Assembly (NCBI RefSeq): GCF_031877795.1
Contig: NC_133939.1
Span: 4,383,698 to 4,447,697, forward strand
Reading direction: 5' to 3'
Length of the DNA stretch: 64,000 nt
Source of the DNA: Strix aluco
Lineage: Eukaryota > Chordata > Aves > Strigiformes > Strigidae
Shown piece by piece: positions 15,201 through 30,200 of the stretch. The notes under the pieces were generated by a model. The model saw nothing but the letters and a program-made list of their open reading frames with translations. It had not been told where the DNA came from and did not search any database. Position 1 is the first letter of the stretch; every line of letters begins with the position of its first letter. The position numbers and the translations under genes were made by a program.

Positions 15201-18200
15201 ACATGGGTTGGTGGTCTGCCTTGGGAGACAGGCTTGCAAACTCAGACTTACGTGCGCTGGAGTAAGAGACAGTAATCAACTATGACAGGCACCACATCCT
15301 GCAGAAGAAACATAAAAAAAGCTGTAGGGACTGGCAAAAATCCTGCCAAATAGCACATCCTGCAGAGCACAAAATGAAGCCTGGCCAACAGAGAGCAGAA
15401 TCAGTGAGTTATCTGAATCAGCTGGTAGCTGGCACAGTTACAGATTTTCCTGTACACTGGTTCATATGGAGAAAAACTCTAGTCACACCTCTGCAGAGGA
15501 CAGAGGGTGTACAGGTTTTGCTCTGTCGCCTAGCTGGAACTAAGTCCTGATTTCATTAGTGCGCACAACAGAGGGAAGAGTTCAGCTGAGACACAGCAAT
15601 ATTTTTCAAAAATAGACAAGTATTTTTACAGCAAAGTCTGATTAAAAAAAAAAATCAGAAGATCTGTACAGGAGAATCCTCTGGAGCACCATACCTGAAA
15701 ATGTTGCTCCATAACCTGGATTTTGCCTTGGTCAGGACATTTCTTCAAAGTCCGATCAGCGTAATGGAGAAGGATTTCAACCATCTGAATTACAATAAAC
15801 AAGAAAATTCATTCAAATTCTACACTACAGGCCCTCCTTGGTAGCACAGACTGACTCGGGGGCTGGCAGCTCTGTAAACTCTGCTGTCCCACTTTGGGTA
15901 TGAACTACCGTGGGCAGGGAAGAGGCTGCCAAGAGACAATGGCATGACAGGGCATAGAAGTGGCCCAGTGGGATACTCAAGGCCTACACTAACTTTAGCT
16001 GACCGAGAACCCGGGCAGAGAGTCTGCCAGCAAATTTGCAGGCAGATAAACACATCCTGAAGCAAAAGCTCATCTGGGCCATGTTTTTACCCAAAGCTTA
16101 AGTTACATTATCTTGAACAGCAAAACTTATTTACCTGCAAGCAAAATACACATGAAGAACAAAGTACAGTTGAATAATAATTTCAATAATTGTGTATTTT
16201 AAACATACTCTTCCCAGAAAAAGGTTCCTGTAACAAATGAACGGGATCAGTTGAAGAGTTTTTTCCATGTCCATGCACACATGCAGCAAAGTTTCCATCC
16301 TGAGAGTCAGCAAGTTACATACTGATGGACACTTGCCAACCAAAGGTCAGGAAACGCTGGAGTTACCTGCGGAAAAGGTTTCTCTCCACTGTGAGGGGAC
16401 CAGAGATCTCAAGGTCTGGATGATAACGTCATGTTTCGATTTGCTAATGTTGCAGATTTTATCCCCACCTTTACCCAAAAGGTATTTCCAAGTCTCTTCT
16501 AAAATCCTGCTCACAATCTTAGCAAGAGGCACATGTACACATTCTAGAGCTAGTTGGATTAACTAACTTCTGGAGGACAGAAGCCATTCCTTCCAGGAAC
16601 ACAGTTAATATTACATCAGCATACATGAAAATCCAGTTAGGAAGAGATCAGTGACTCACTCTGTCTGCAATGACTGCTTTCCGCTTGTTTGTGTCCCCAG
16701 ACAAGCCTAGAAAGAATGAGGGGGGAAAAAAGAAAAAAATGAAGTTTTTCTCATCTAAGCTACCAGTCGAAATATAAAAATCCCACAGTCCAGATGCTAA
16801 CACCACTACCCTGGAGATGCAGAGGTCAGGATATCTAAATACACAATTTTGTGTTCTACTTTTAGCCCACTCTTCTTCTGAAGAGCTTATTCTCCCAATG
16901 TAAAGACTGTTCCAGCACAGAAATGGCAAGAACAGATCCAAATGCTGTTAACCTTGAGAGAACAATTAATGGAGGGCTGTCAAAGATTAATGGAGGGCTG
17001 TTTGCGTACATGAGGCTAATTGCTGGAGGATGCCTGGATGCAAAGAAGCTGAATTAACTGCGCTATAAGGGGAAGAAAAATTCCTAAATGCCAACTCAAA
17101 AAGACAGTAATTCTTTGAATACTGAAAAACTATCTCCTTAATCGCATTATATCCATGCATTAAAATGAGACACATCTTCACATACTAGCAGTTTCACAGG
17201 AGGAGGATCTTATCCTGAGAACTTGAGTCTCATCTGTCAAAACCATCAGAAGTTATTTGCTGAAAAGTCAGTATGTCCAGTCCAAATCAGACCATTCAAG
17301 TGGAAGTTTCTGGCATAATTAACACGTTTATCATAACAAACTAAATGCTCACAAAGCATCCTCCTTTGTAGGATGGTGCCAAAACCCAGCAGTTCTTTCA
17401 GTCAGTTGTATAGTCAGAGCTGACCTGAATGAAAGTACCTGCTTGGCAGAGCTGACAGAACATCACACTGAATATTACCTACAGGTCATGCATGACCTTC
17501 AGTAATATTTTAGCAGGCTAGATATTCAACACTGGGCTTCACCTCCTTCATGGCAAAGTGACAACAGATAGGAGTCACAACACAGACCAACTCTGATTGT
17601 CATTTGAAAACAGAAGGCTGCGAAAGGGACTATGACTCTAAAAAAAAAAAAAAATCAAACCAATCCATATAAAGGTGGTGTTTCTGTCAAACCCAAAGCA
17701 GCACATCCTACTTTCTCTTCAATTCAGTTCTCTTCCTTTTTTTAATTTTTCCTGAAAAAGTGATTTCTGTACATGCATAGGTTTAAAACCTTCTGTAGTA
17801 GTTTCAATTAAAAAAACCCACACAAACCCAAACTTACCTACTACAGCCTTTGCTTTACCTTCATAAAAAGACCAAGCTAGAGCCAGGGCATCAGTGAGAC
17901 GCTCTTGTTTCAGAAGGTGGTCAACTCTCTAAAATAACAAGTAATACTGAACCTTAGCATTACAGGGAAGATGACCCCCTTGCATTTAAGATCAGCATCT
18001 CCCAGTAGTGGGATCCCTGACAGCAAGGGGGAGGAAACCTCAGAAGATCTCAACACATTGCAGTAAAGGACAGTATCTCAAAAAGATTCTCTCATATGTA
18101 CGTTTTCTGCTGGACAGTTAAAAAAGAATAAGAAATGTCAGGCCGCAGTACATCGAGTCCCTGTGGGCTACATTTTAGGTTAGATGCTTGATGGATGGAG

Positions 18201-21200
18201 ACCCACAGCATCAGTGAGTGTCTGCAATCACAAAGAATAAGTTTTTTCCATTCCCCATCCTTGCCTTGTCACTTAGAGCACAACAAAACACTCTGCCATG
18301 TTTCCAGCATATGGGTGTACTCATCCTACCCTTTATTTTCTCGTGAGCTCACACTCAACCAGGATTGAAGTAGATCACAAGTATTTTCTGCTTTAAGGAA
18401 TTAGTAGTACACAAGGTTGAGCACCACTAGTCTTGGTGTGTTAGGTCAAAATGCTAAAGTGCTACTTGAGAGATTTCTGCATTTCAGCCCAGCATTCTGT
18501 ACTGCAGCAAGAACTCTCAGCTTCACACTCTGATCCCCCACATACTCAATTACAACTCTTGAGTCTGTCCCCTACAATAAAGAGGCCTGCAGCACAACAG
18601 AAACCATACAGTACTTTAGAAGGAGGTTGGCTCAGAGCATGTAAGTTGTGCTTGACTTCTGAATTCCAGGAAAAACAGTACCTGAAATCATGGGTCAAAG
18701 CAAGACTTTTCATTAACAGTTTACTAAACCAAAGTCAGTAGCGAATGGCTGGAGGGAAAACTAGCAGAGGAAAGTGATCTTGGTAACTAAAAGCAGCAAC
18801 TGGATAAAAGTTCAATAGAGCTGAACTGTTCATATCTTATTAAAGGTCCTGATACAACGTCATATGGAAGAGCTAATAATCATGAATGAGTACAAAAGCC
18901 ATAAAGCAGGTAACAGGAAAAATGGTGAAGGTCGCTGCTTAAAGGAGAATTGTGAGACTGGAAAGAAATGACTATTGGAGTTCCTTGAGAATCAGCCTCG
19001 AAGCCCCCTTCTACACAGTGATTTGGTCAACTAACTTGGCATAAACTGAATTTACTAACAAAGTCTGCTGATGACCAGCTGTCAACATGTGATGTGAGAC
19101 CCCAGACCAGAAAGACAGACACAACAGGATTGCCTCTAAAGCTGGATAATAGAAGTATGATGCAACCCAGTGGTACAAGCAACTTAAAGCAGAACTCAAA
19201 ATTTGGCTATGGGGTACTGGTGAATCTCCAGAGTGCCACAAGCCACTGACATCATGTAGCCAAAGGAACAGCAAAATGAGACCCAAGGATGCATAAGGAA
19301 TGACCTATCTAGTAGAGACAGTGAAAAACAGGTGACATTGTGCATGACATTTCTAAGACTCTACCCAGAGTAATACGTGCCAAAGTGTTTACTTATGTTC
19401 AAGAAACTGAGCACAAAGGAGGCGCAGAGAACAGTGACTATGAAAAAAGAAAGGAATGGGATGGCAATCTTACACGAGAATGATGAAAAAGCTTTGCTTA
19501 GCCTTGCAAAACAAAGTCTGAGAGAGAACGTGCATACACTGAATAAATATACTGCAAAGTGATGATCTAGAAAGGAAAAACTGCTAACTCAGTGAAAAGA
19601 GCAACACAGGAACAAATAGACATAAACAGATCACTAAGAACTTTAGTGTGGAAATTGACAGTGTTTCAGCTGTCAGAGAAATGATGTTCCAAAAAATCTT
19701 CTATCAACAGAAACAAAGATCTAAAATCCAATGAACTCTCTAGGCAGTCTTTGATGGATTTTATGATGTAGCTCCTGCAGTAGCTGGAGACAAAATACAG
19801 TGAACCAGATCTTCCACTTCTGTATGCTTACCTGGGAGACAGAAGGCTTACACTTACACAGTCCTCTGAAGTCACACATTGCACTAACTCTTATCTTGTT
19901 GACAGAAGCTGAAATATGGCAAGGCATTATGCCTTGCTTGGGAGAACAAGGTCTCCATTCAGCCTGCAAGTTTATAGCATCCCACCATGGAAAGCAGCAT
20001 ACCTATGGTGCTGGCTGTGCGTAGCAATCAGGGATCCCGACCACAATGCTCAGAACATGTTTCACAACTGCTCCCTCCCTCCTCCCAAACTATATTTGAG
20101 CAATTTGAACCTACTAAGCCATACAGTTTTCCTATCAACGTACCTCCCTCCAGCTTCTCAATGTCATGACGTGAACAGACTAGAAAACAAAAAGAGTTAT
20201 TTACTTGCAGTTGCTCATGCACCCTGTGGTATCCCACAGACCCACCAGAGCATGCTGGTACAGATGAAGCTAAGTAAAGCAGCCCTCAAGCTTGGCACGG
20301 CAGGAATAAATTGGATGTTCACATTTAACAGAAGACATCCTTTACATGGCCTTACAACCCATCTGCTCCAAGATACCATCTCTCACTTCTTCCCCTGCTT
20401 CCACATGTCATCCTATAGGCCACCTCTCTTTGCCTTTTCACAGACAGAATGGGGAAATGAATAGAATATTCCTTTTATTCCATTCAACACAGTCTAGTTT
20501 TCCCTGCTGTCTTATTTTCTTCTGTTTACTCACTAGCACATTTAGGACAGAGAAATTGAAGCTTAGAACAGAGGAGGTGTCAGTAAAGTAATACTAAGTC
20601 TACCCTGAAGCAGCATGAACCAGAATACCATGAAGCTATGACAATGTCTTATTTAGCCCATACCTTGGCTAAAACCAAATTACTGCACATTTCTTTCATC
20701 CCATGACATACATGCACGAATAACCCACCCCTGATTCACATCATAAAATAAAAAATTGCCCTTCCGCAGAAGATGAGCTACCTTCAACAGTGAATGCCCC
20801 ATATTTTTATTAAAAACTCCCTACATTTACCTTAGTTCCAAGGTAGAAGATCTGACCACCACAGCTGCTGATGGACTGATAACAAGCTTTCTCTCCAACC
20901 AATGCCTACAGGGAGAAAGTGACATGCAAGTAAAACTGCTTTTTGTTGATGTAAAGTTTCCCAAGAAACATATATACACGTGAACTTTAGGGACACTTTG
21001 TAGTTCAGAAATCACAAAATGAGGATTGGGAGAGACCACCACAGATTGCTGGGCAGTGATAAGTAAAAAAGCTCTGCTGCCACTCCTTCTGGCTTGTGAA
21101 TGCAGCTTAAAGCACTACTAAGCTCTGGCTGCCCAGAAAACACGACAGAGTCACAAGGACCCACAAGCCATGCTGTGTGTCTATCCTCAGATGCAAAAAA

Positions 21201-24200
21201 AGTTATGGGAGCTTTTTCCTTACCATCTGCTTCTTCACAAATCTTCCTCAAGAGTAAATGTGTAGGAGACACAGATGGAAAGACTTTTGTTGAAGTGAGA
21301 GTTAGAAGTTTGAGTGCCAGTAACTAGTGTTCAAAAGGCTCTATATGGGCATATTTGCTAAGTGAGAAATGGAGGATCGCATCAAAATCAGAGGTTTTAC
21401 CACAGTGCATGGGCAGCACTCACTTCCCACTCTGCTGTGCAGTTACACCAGCTAGAGCTCTTTGTCCTGTACTTTTCTCAGTCTGTCAGGTAGGGAAGCT
21501 TCCTGGGTCTCTTCCCACTGCTGAAAAGTGTGTCCGTAACAACACTTCAACCTGCTCAGCACAGAACCTAAGGCTGAAGCAGAAGATATTCCCTGCATCT
21601 TTCTTTAGATGCAGCAGTAGAAGAATGGGGCCTCACAGTCTCCATCCACAAACACAGCATCTCTGAAACCAGAATATCTCTTATGGGAGTAGCAACCTCA
21701 TCTAAGATTTGCCTTCCAGAGTCTCTGCAGAACTAACACAGGAAAAGGTGTATTTCTGATCCTCTGAGACATGAAAAAAAAGCAAGCTTCCCATCAGAAG
21801 TTGTCCTTGACTCAACTGCTCTGGAATAGGTTGTCTTGTAATTCCTACTGAAATGCAGGGAAAGAGACTGCCTGTTTTATACCCTCCGTGTTTCAAAATG
21901 GTGTTATAGACTTCAGATCTCACCTGCCACTTACAGTCTGTGAATGAAGTAGGGGTCTTTTCTAGACTCACAATAGCATTTTAACAGGCAGCACTTATTT
22001 GGGCCCACCAGTTTTTCAAGTCACATGTCTCTGGATTTGATGGTAATCACCAGAAGTCCTCACAGGACACTGCAGAATTTCTGGAATTGAGTGAAAGGCT
22101 CTGAATAATGACATATTCTAGCAAGGAGAGCTCGTATACCACCTTAGTGCCAATCTGTAGCTATGTTCTGCGAGGTTGTGCCTGGGAATTCCAGGCCACG
22201 TGGCAGGCAGTACATAAGCTAACTTAGACTAGACTCCACCTTCTGCCTCTTTCTTCCTCAGCACGCATCTGCAGCGGAAAAAAATGACAGCAATGCTAGC
22301 AGTGTGAAGCGGATAAAGCAGTGAAAGCCAGATAAACAGCAGCTATGTAGACCTAAAGGCTGCAAAGACTCCTCACAGTGCTTCTTCCAGTCTGAATGGC
22401 CAGAATTCTGTTCCTTGGTACAAAAAGGGAACCATGACAGAGGCGTCTTTTTTATGAAATCCTGCCATCCTGCATTGTAGGCACTTCTCCTTGGGCTTCT
22501 GGAGCTGAGTCATGACTATATGCTGGGCTTGAAATTGTGTATCCAAACCACAGACCCACATGAGCCTTCTGCTAGTTGTTTGGGCCAGCAAGTCTCACAG
22601 GGCTATAGCAGAATTGAACAGGAACCATATCATCCAGCTGTGGAATTTCAGAACCCCTGGGCTAACTCTGGTGAAGCACTGGGAGGCTTGAATGCAAGGA
22701 TGAAAGGCCCTTTCCTGCACACACTCTTGGCAAACTGTTTCCAAAATAGAGAAACTAGTTTTCTACTGAAAGCAATAACCTGTCCCACAACCATGGCTTT
22801 AAAAAAACTTCACAATGCTGTGGCAATACAAATACTACATCAAAGTGAGTCTGCCTCAGAAGGCACAGGTGGGTTACAGGAGCTGTCAAGAGCCACTGAA
22901 ATTAACACCTACTTCAGGAACAGAACATGTCCAGACACCACCAGGGTTCAAATAAAACAAATAACAAGCATGAAAGTCAAAATAAACAGACAAATAAACA
23001 AAAGAGGAAAAAGTAGAAAACATAATGCCTGAAGTGTTGCAACCTCCACTAGTATGGATGGTTTTGGTTTTTCACTTCGAACAAGAAAGAAGTATAGTAC
23101 CTACAAGCGTAGGCAATATGTTTCATCCTCTCTACCCCTGCATGACAATCCATGAGACAAGGGCAGGGAATGCAGGTACTGGCACTGCTACAGCAGAGTA
23201 TTTGTGGCATACGAAGTAGAAATGCCTGTAGGAATCCTTGAAGAATAAAGCACATCAGCTTTTTTCCCCTCTACAGAGTATTACAAAGCTTGGTAACTTA
23301 AGAGCAGTTCATAAAAACATCAATGCACAGAAAGAAACATGAACTGTCTGTTAGGTGGCCACATCAATGCTGTGTATGATTTCTGAAATGCTTCAAAAAG
23401 GCTTTTTTCCCCAAGCTCTAGGCTTCCACTTAGGGCATATCTGAAACAGAGTTAGCTAACACAAGCAGGTTATTAGTGCCTACCAGGGCTTCACTGACGT
23501 TGCCTCCTGTAGCCAGCGATTTGAAGTGGCTGCTGTTGTAGACTAGCTGCACTTCTGAGATCTCTATGGTCTCCAGCTCCTCCTGTGTCTGACGATCTAT
23601 AACATGCAGCTTCTCCACACTGTCCAGAAGCACTGCTGTCCGTGAGTTTATCCACTGAGAAAACAACAAATTGCAGATTTCAGCCACGCATACACAATTA
23701 GACGCCAACTATAAAGGCTTTGGCCATATCCCTGAGTATCAATACTGGAAGTTCTAGGATGGCTAGTAGCTTTGTCACTATACACGGTCCTTCACCACAG
23801 CACACATGCATAACCCCAAAGGGAAAGATAAGGAGGCTCCTTCTGAAGTATCATCTTTAACACTGAGAAAAATTACAAGGAACCTTCTTCACAGAAAACA
23901 CCTGTAGACAAATGGCAATCCACCAGAGTTCTTATCCCCTTGGTGCACTATTTAGGCTCTGGCACACTTTCTACCCAAAGGTCTCAAAACCAAGACTACT
24001 ACAACACTTGTTCTCACATCCCTTAGGAGGTAAATATGGCATCAGGAGGCATTAAAGGAGAAATAGTACATCTAAACTTAACTCAAAGCCTGACATTAAC
24101 ATTCTGCTTTTATGTTTTTTCACTGCTTTCACAATATTTATTTTTTTTAAACAGCCAAACTTCAAATTCCAATCTATGTGGATGTCCATCTTGGCATTTT

Positions 24201-27200
24201 GTTTTACTCGCTGTATTCTGTAAACGTGTTTTAGAGTTGAACAATTTTTTTTTTTGTTGAAAGCATCAAATAATTACAGTACTTTAGAAAACACTCATAT
24301 ATGGAAACACTAGAATTTTACTGAGCCAATTACAAGCTTGCATTCTTTTTAGTGATAATACAGAATAAAAATCTTTCTTGCCAGATTCTCTCTGGCTCTT
24401 GAAAATATTTCCTCAACAAGGCTACCCCTCCTTCCAAAGAAAGGGCAGTATTGTTGCCTCCATACTACTAATTTTTTATCTTTTAGCTACCACTTGCTAT
24501 TTCATTTGCGCTGGTTCTCTACCAAGTCCCAAGTTTAAGGACATCTTTGGTTAGTTAGTCCCAGATAAACACAGCCACTTCCTAGGCTACATTTGTAAAG
24601 TCAATGGTATAGAACTAAAGACTATTGAGATACATTTACAAGAAAACTAGTGCAAAAAAAAAAAAAATTAACCATCCTGTAGTATTGAGACTTACAGTAA
24701 AGTTGATGAGGTCATAGTGTAGATGAAGCTGCCTCTGCTTAGTGACATGTATTGCACCAGTATCATCTCTCTTTACCTAAAAGAGAAATCAAACAAGGCT
24801 GACTCAAACTCAAAGACTTTCTTCAGCGCAGCCTCTCTGTTCCCAAAGGGCATCACACCAACTCCAGGAGTCTGGAGCTCCCCTCAGACAAGCACACTGA
24901 GAGTGTGCAGTAGCAGCACACACGCTTCTCAAACGGAGCATAATGTCTCACTTTCAAAAACACTCATGTAAGTGAGGAAACAGAAGGCTCTGAGCAGGGG
25001 GCAGTAAAAATATATGTCCTCTGCTGGATCAACTTTAAATCATTTATTTGTACTACACGAGTTGTATGTTATAAACAATTTGGCACTACATGTGTTCAAG
25101 GGCTTGTTCCCCCCTGCCCCACCTCACATATTATATAAGGCAATTCAGTTTCTAAAAGGGGTGCAAACGCCAGCACTTGTACAGAGAGCACCGAAGCAGG
25201 ACTGATTCTCATTCACTGTCTCTCAAGGGGCTCAGTCCCACTGGAATACTGAACTGAAGGGAGATGTTGCATGACGACTCCCAGTCAAAGGTTCTCATGT
25301 CATGCAGGAAATACTGTGCTTTCTGCTCGTAAAAGTCAGAACTACAGAACACTAATGTGAAACTGGCTTTAATTAATCATCATTTAAAAAAGCATTCTGT
25401 GAAGAAAAATAAGGGTTTTTTACATTTTGACAATTTGAAGTACAGCAAGAGAGACCTGAGTTCAGGTTACATGGCTGTTCAGTAACCTGTAAGCAGAGGA
25501 GCACCACTGGCCATAGCCAAGCTGGGTATCCGTGCAGAGGCTCGTGCTATTGCACGCACAGACATCTCCAGCAAGACAAGCTTAAACATACACCCTTTTC
25601 TTTCTCTCCAAGTTTACCAAGAGAGAAGATAAAGGGGAAAGAGGATTCAATCTAGACAGCACAATGTATGGGTGCTTGAGCAAAGCTTAAAGTCCAAGAT
25701 AAAACCAGAGCTGGGAAAGAAACTTAGCACTCCAAAGCCAAAATGCCAGATTTTCTGGAGCCTAGATACTGCTCTCATACTGAAATCAGACATGAAATCA
25801 TCTTCAAACAACGTATCTGCATGTGAAACTTCTGTGGATCTAAAAAGGATGAGCAGCATGCCCTAAAGTCACGTGCCAGCAGGACCTGAAAGCTCTTATC
25901 TCTTAGTGGTTTAGACAAGTTTTTTCTAGACTCATATTTTAAAGCAAAAAATAAAATGGTATCTCAAATTCATGTGATCTCCCTGAAAACAATCCACATT
26001 CTACTACCTCCACTAGAAATGAGATAAGCTGCAAATCAACGTTTCTGGAATGCATAAAGCTCATGCCTCCAGATTGTCCCCACAGGCTCTTTAGGAAGGA
26101 CAGGCAGGGGAGATGAGGAGGGGGGGGTCACCCTCTATGTCAGTGCCCAGCTGGAGTGCAGGGAGCTCTGCCTGGGGATGGGTGAGGAGCCGACCGAGAG
26201 CTTATGGGTCAGGATTAAAGGAAGGGCAGGGACAGGAGATGTTGTAGTGGGGGTTTGCTACGGGCCACCTGATCAGGAAGACTGAGCGGATGAGGCCTTC
26301 TATAGACAGATAGGAGAAGCCTCACGTTCACAAGCCCGGGTCCTCATGGGGGACTTCAACCACCCCAGTGTCTGTTGGAGGGACAACACAGCAGCACGTA
26401 TGCAATCCAGGAGGCTCCTGGAATGCAATTGATGATAATTTCTGTCTCCAAGTGATAGAGGAGCCAACGGGGAGAGGTGCTATGCTGGACCTTGTTCTCA
26501 GCAACAAGGAGGGGCTGGTGGGGAATGTGAAGCTCAAGGGCAGCCTTGGCTGCAGTGACCATGAAATGGTAGAGCTGAAGATCCTCAGGGCAGCGAGCAG
26601 GGCACACAGCAAGCTCGCTACCCTGCACTTCAGGAGAGCAGCCTTTGACCTCTTCAGGGATCTGCTTGGCAGAGTAACAAGGGATAAAGCCCTGGAGGGA
26701 AAAGGGGCCCAAGAAAGCTGGGTAATAGTCAAGGATCACCTTCTCCAAGCTCAGGAGCGGTGCATCCCAACAAAGAGGAAGTCAGGTAAGAACACCAGGA
26801 GGCTGCGTGGATGAACAAGGAGCTCGTGGACAAGCTCAAACACAAAAAGGAAGCCTACAGAGGGTGGAAGCAAGGACAGAGAGCCTGGGAGGAATACAGA
26901 GAAATTGTCTCAGCAGCCAGGGATCAGCTTAGGAAGGTCAAAGCCCTGACAGAATTAAATCTCGCCAGGGCACCAAGAAAAGCTTCTATAGGTACGTTGG
27001 TGATAAAAGAGACTAGGGAAAATGTGGGCCCTTTCTGGAAGGAAACAGGAGACTTCGTTACCCGGGATATGGAGAAGGCTGAGGTCCTGCACCTGGCTTG
27101 GGGCAATCCCAAGCACAAACCCAGGCTGGGCGAGGAGTGGATGGAGAACAGCCCCGAGGAGATGGACTTGGGGGTATTAGAGGATTGAAAACTGACTGTG

Positions 27201-30200
27201 AGCCAGCAATGTGTGCTCACAGCCCAGAAAGCCAACCGTGTGCTGGGCTGCATCAAGAGCAGTGTGGCCAGCATGGCGAGGAGGGGGATTCTCCCCTTCT
27301 ACTCTGCCCTCCTGAGACCCCCTGCAGTGCTGTGTCCAGCTCTGGGGGCACCAACATCAGAAGGACACGGACCTGCTCGAGCGGGGCCAGAGGAGGCCAC
27401 GAAGATGATCAGGGGCTGGAGCACCTCCCCTGTGAGGACAGGCTGAGAGAGTTGGGGGTGTTCAGCTGGAGAAGAGAAGGCTCCAGGGAGACCTTACAGA
27501 GGCCTTCCAGTACTGAAAGGGGCTACAGGAAAGCAGGGAGGGACTCTTGATCAGGGGGTATAGAGATAGAACGAGGAGTAACAGTTTTAAACTGAGAGTA
27601 GATTTAGATTAGTTCTAAGGAAGAAACTCTTTACTGTGAGGGTGGTGAGGCCCTGGCACAGGTTGCCCAGAGAAGCTGTGGCTGCCCCCTCCCTGGAAGG
27701 GTTCAAGGCCAGGTTGGACGAGGCTTTGGGCAACCTGGGCTAGTGGAAGGTGTCCCTGCCCGTGGCAGGGGGGTTGGGACTAGAAGATCTTTAAGGTCCC
27801 TTCCAGCTCACAAATCATTCTGTGATTCTCAGGGAAGGGCACCACTGATTGCTGAAGAGCAGTGACCAACAGGTTTGTTTTCCCAAGCTGGTTGCAAGCT
27901 GCAGACATCCCCAGCAGGTACAGATATCATACTGTCACTGAGACAGAGGCACAGTCAGCTGAATATGTTGAATAAGATGTAACTATCTGAAAAGCAGCAT
28001 AAAACATCCAAGGCTTACCAGAAGAAAATGAACGACATCTCCTCGACAAAATGCAAGCATGGGGTTCACAGAGTTCTGTATGGCCACAAAGTGCCACGCC
28101 AGAAGAGGGACACTAGAAGGGTCCATCTGTTAGACAAAAAACACAGTCAGCATTTAGGGTACACACGGCAGAACCTCAATCCCAGGGCACAGGCTGTTCA
28201 TCAGCTGCTACTCACTGACTTTGCCATGTACACACACAGGCTGTAAAGCAATTTCCTGGTGTACCGACAGCTGAGCAGTAGCTTGTGCTCTTTGGTCCAG
28301 CCACACGGTTTAGGGGCAATGTGTGTCTCTTGGGAAAGTGGACAGCCACTCAGAACAAAACCTGTGTCCTGGCTGCTTAATGTAGATCCAATCTCATACG
28401 TATTAATGGACTAAGGCAAGCGGCATCTTGCTAGCCACCTTGTCTCCATTCTCCCCATCTAACATATCCCACATCTTCCCCCCCGCTGCTTTTTCAAGAA
28501 TTATACCAGAGACTAATGAAAGCAAATAATTAAGAGTTTAGAGGACTGTTTAGTCCTCTAATTCCACTTTTTTCTCTGTCCCTGCAATTAAGGGCTCTAT
28601 GGTACGGTTCTTATGTAAAGCAATGGCCCCAGTCCAAGGTGACTGTAGCCATAATGAGGTCAACATCCCATCTGTGGGTGCATCCAGGCTGCACCAGGGA
28701 AGACAAAGCTGAGGGGCTCCAGCGTTCCTCCCTTCCTATTTACTGAAGAAATTCAGCATCTTCACACAGGTAGAGCTGAAAGGAGCCTTTCTGCCTCCTC
28801 TCTGCCCACATCAGACCAACAGATTATCGCTGCAGTTCCACAATGCAGAGTTTACTGTGTCCTGATAACGTAGCGATACGAAACACCTGGTCCTAATCTC
28901 ATCCCCTTCACTCTAGGAACTGTTTGTAGCCATAAACCAAAAAGCAACTGTTTGGCTTCATTACTCACACGACCGTAAGGAAAGGTCATCCACACTTTCA
29001 GAGATGGCTTCAGGCCAATAACCAGTATCTTCAAGAAAAACAGAAAGGTAAAATAAATTGTTTGAGTATATACCAGAAAACTTCTCCTTTGTGATTTCTC
29101 ACACAAAAGCAAGCAGCAAGTTACCTTTGTTAAGGAGGCCATGGCCAGCAGTGAATACTGGGTGATAGGATGGTCTCTCAGCTCAACTTTTGCATGTAAT
29201 GGTTCAATACAGCAAACTTCCCCCTTTGAGCCACTGAAGAGACATCGAGATTCACACGTTCTCACTCCCATAACCCTCCTGCAAAGAAGAGAAGTCAGCT
29301 TGGTGGCCAGCTATCAAGAAGAGATCAGCCCAACAATCTCATGAAATCTCAAGAGTGATCCTTCATAAATATTATTTTTTTAAGAAGTCCTTTACACAGC
29401 TCCAGGGATCACTTTTAGTGTGCCACTGGAAGCAGTCCCATACAGCTGCTCAGATACAGACAAGAATTCCTTAAGATCTTATTTAACAGTAAAGTTTTGG
29501 AAATTTCTGGACATGATGAGACTTCCTAGACTGTCAAGCCTTCCTCCTTGTCCCTCCTCCTCTTGAAGAGGCCAAGAGAAAAACGAGCAGTTACTGAGGG
29601 CAGCTCTCGCTAATGAAACAAAGAAAAGCAAGAGGCAGCACTTTTATGACAACTACCAAGAGCCCAGAAGGAATGCCAAGATTCTGGACAATACACTGAT
29701 ACCTTAATAACTTAGGCTATTCTTTGACTATTACACTGTCAGATAGCATCTTGCTTCAGCTGTGAAATTACACCGCAGCCCTAAATTATACTTTCAACAT
29801 TCAGACAGTTGCTTCATTGGTTCCAATGGGGTTTTTTAGGTTTTAGAAACTATGACCCAACAGTAGTTTCTTGTACTTTCTATGGGTACTTAAAGTTGTC
29901 TTACTTAAATGACAGTTCAAATACGGAGCCTCCGCTGTCATTGCAAATTGCAAGCGTCGGGTCATCTGTAAACTGAGCAGATAATTAGATTAAAAGCGGC
30001 ACTAAGAAATAAACCACAAAAAAAAAAAGGTAGAAAAATCTATGCTATGGCATTATTAACAGTATACAAAAGTACAAGCATTGTACTTACCAGGAAAAAC
30101 ACCTTTAACATACAGCATTGAGACAATTACTGGCTTTTTTGTGTGTAAAAAAAGCGCAAGGCTTTGTGTTTCATCTTCACCCCTCCAGCAAGTCCTGTTG

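Noticed and set aside
19916-20464. Plus-strand open frame of 182 codons
   Set aside because: It overlaps VPS8 exon 16 in antisense, has no recognisable domain and mostly intronic composition.
22520-23032. Plus-strand open frame of 170 codons
   Set aside because: Lies in VPS8 intron 14 with no homology I recognise and no promoter or poly(A) context; likely chance.
26311-27550. Several overlapping open frames that might suggest a gene cluster
   Set aside because: All are frames of one degraded CR1 element.
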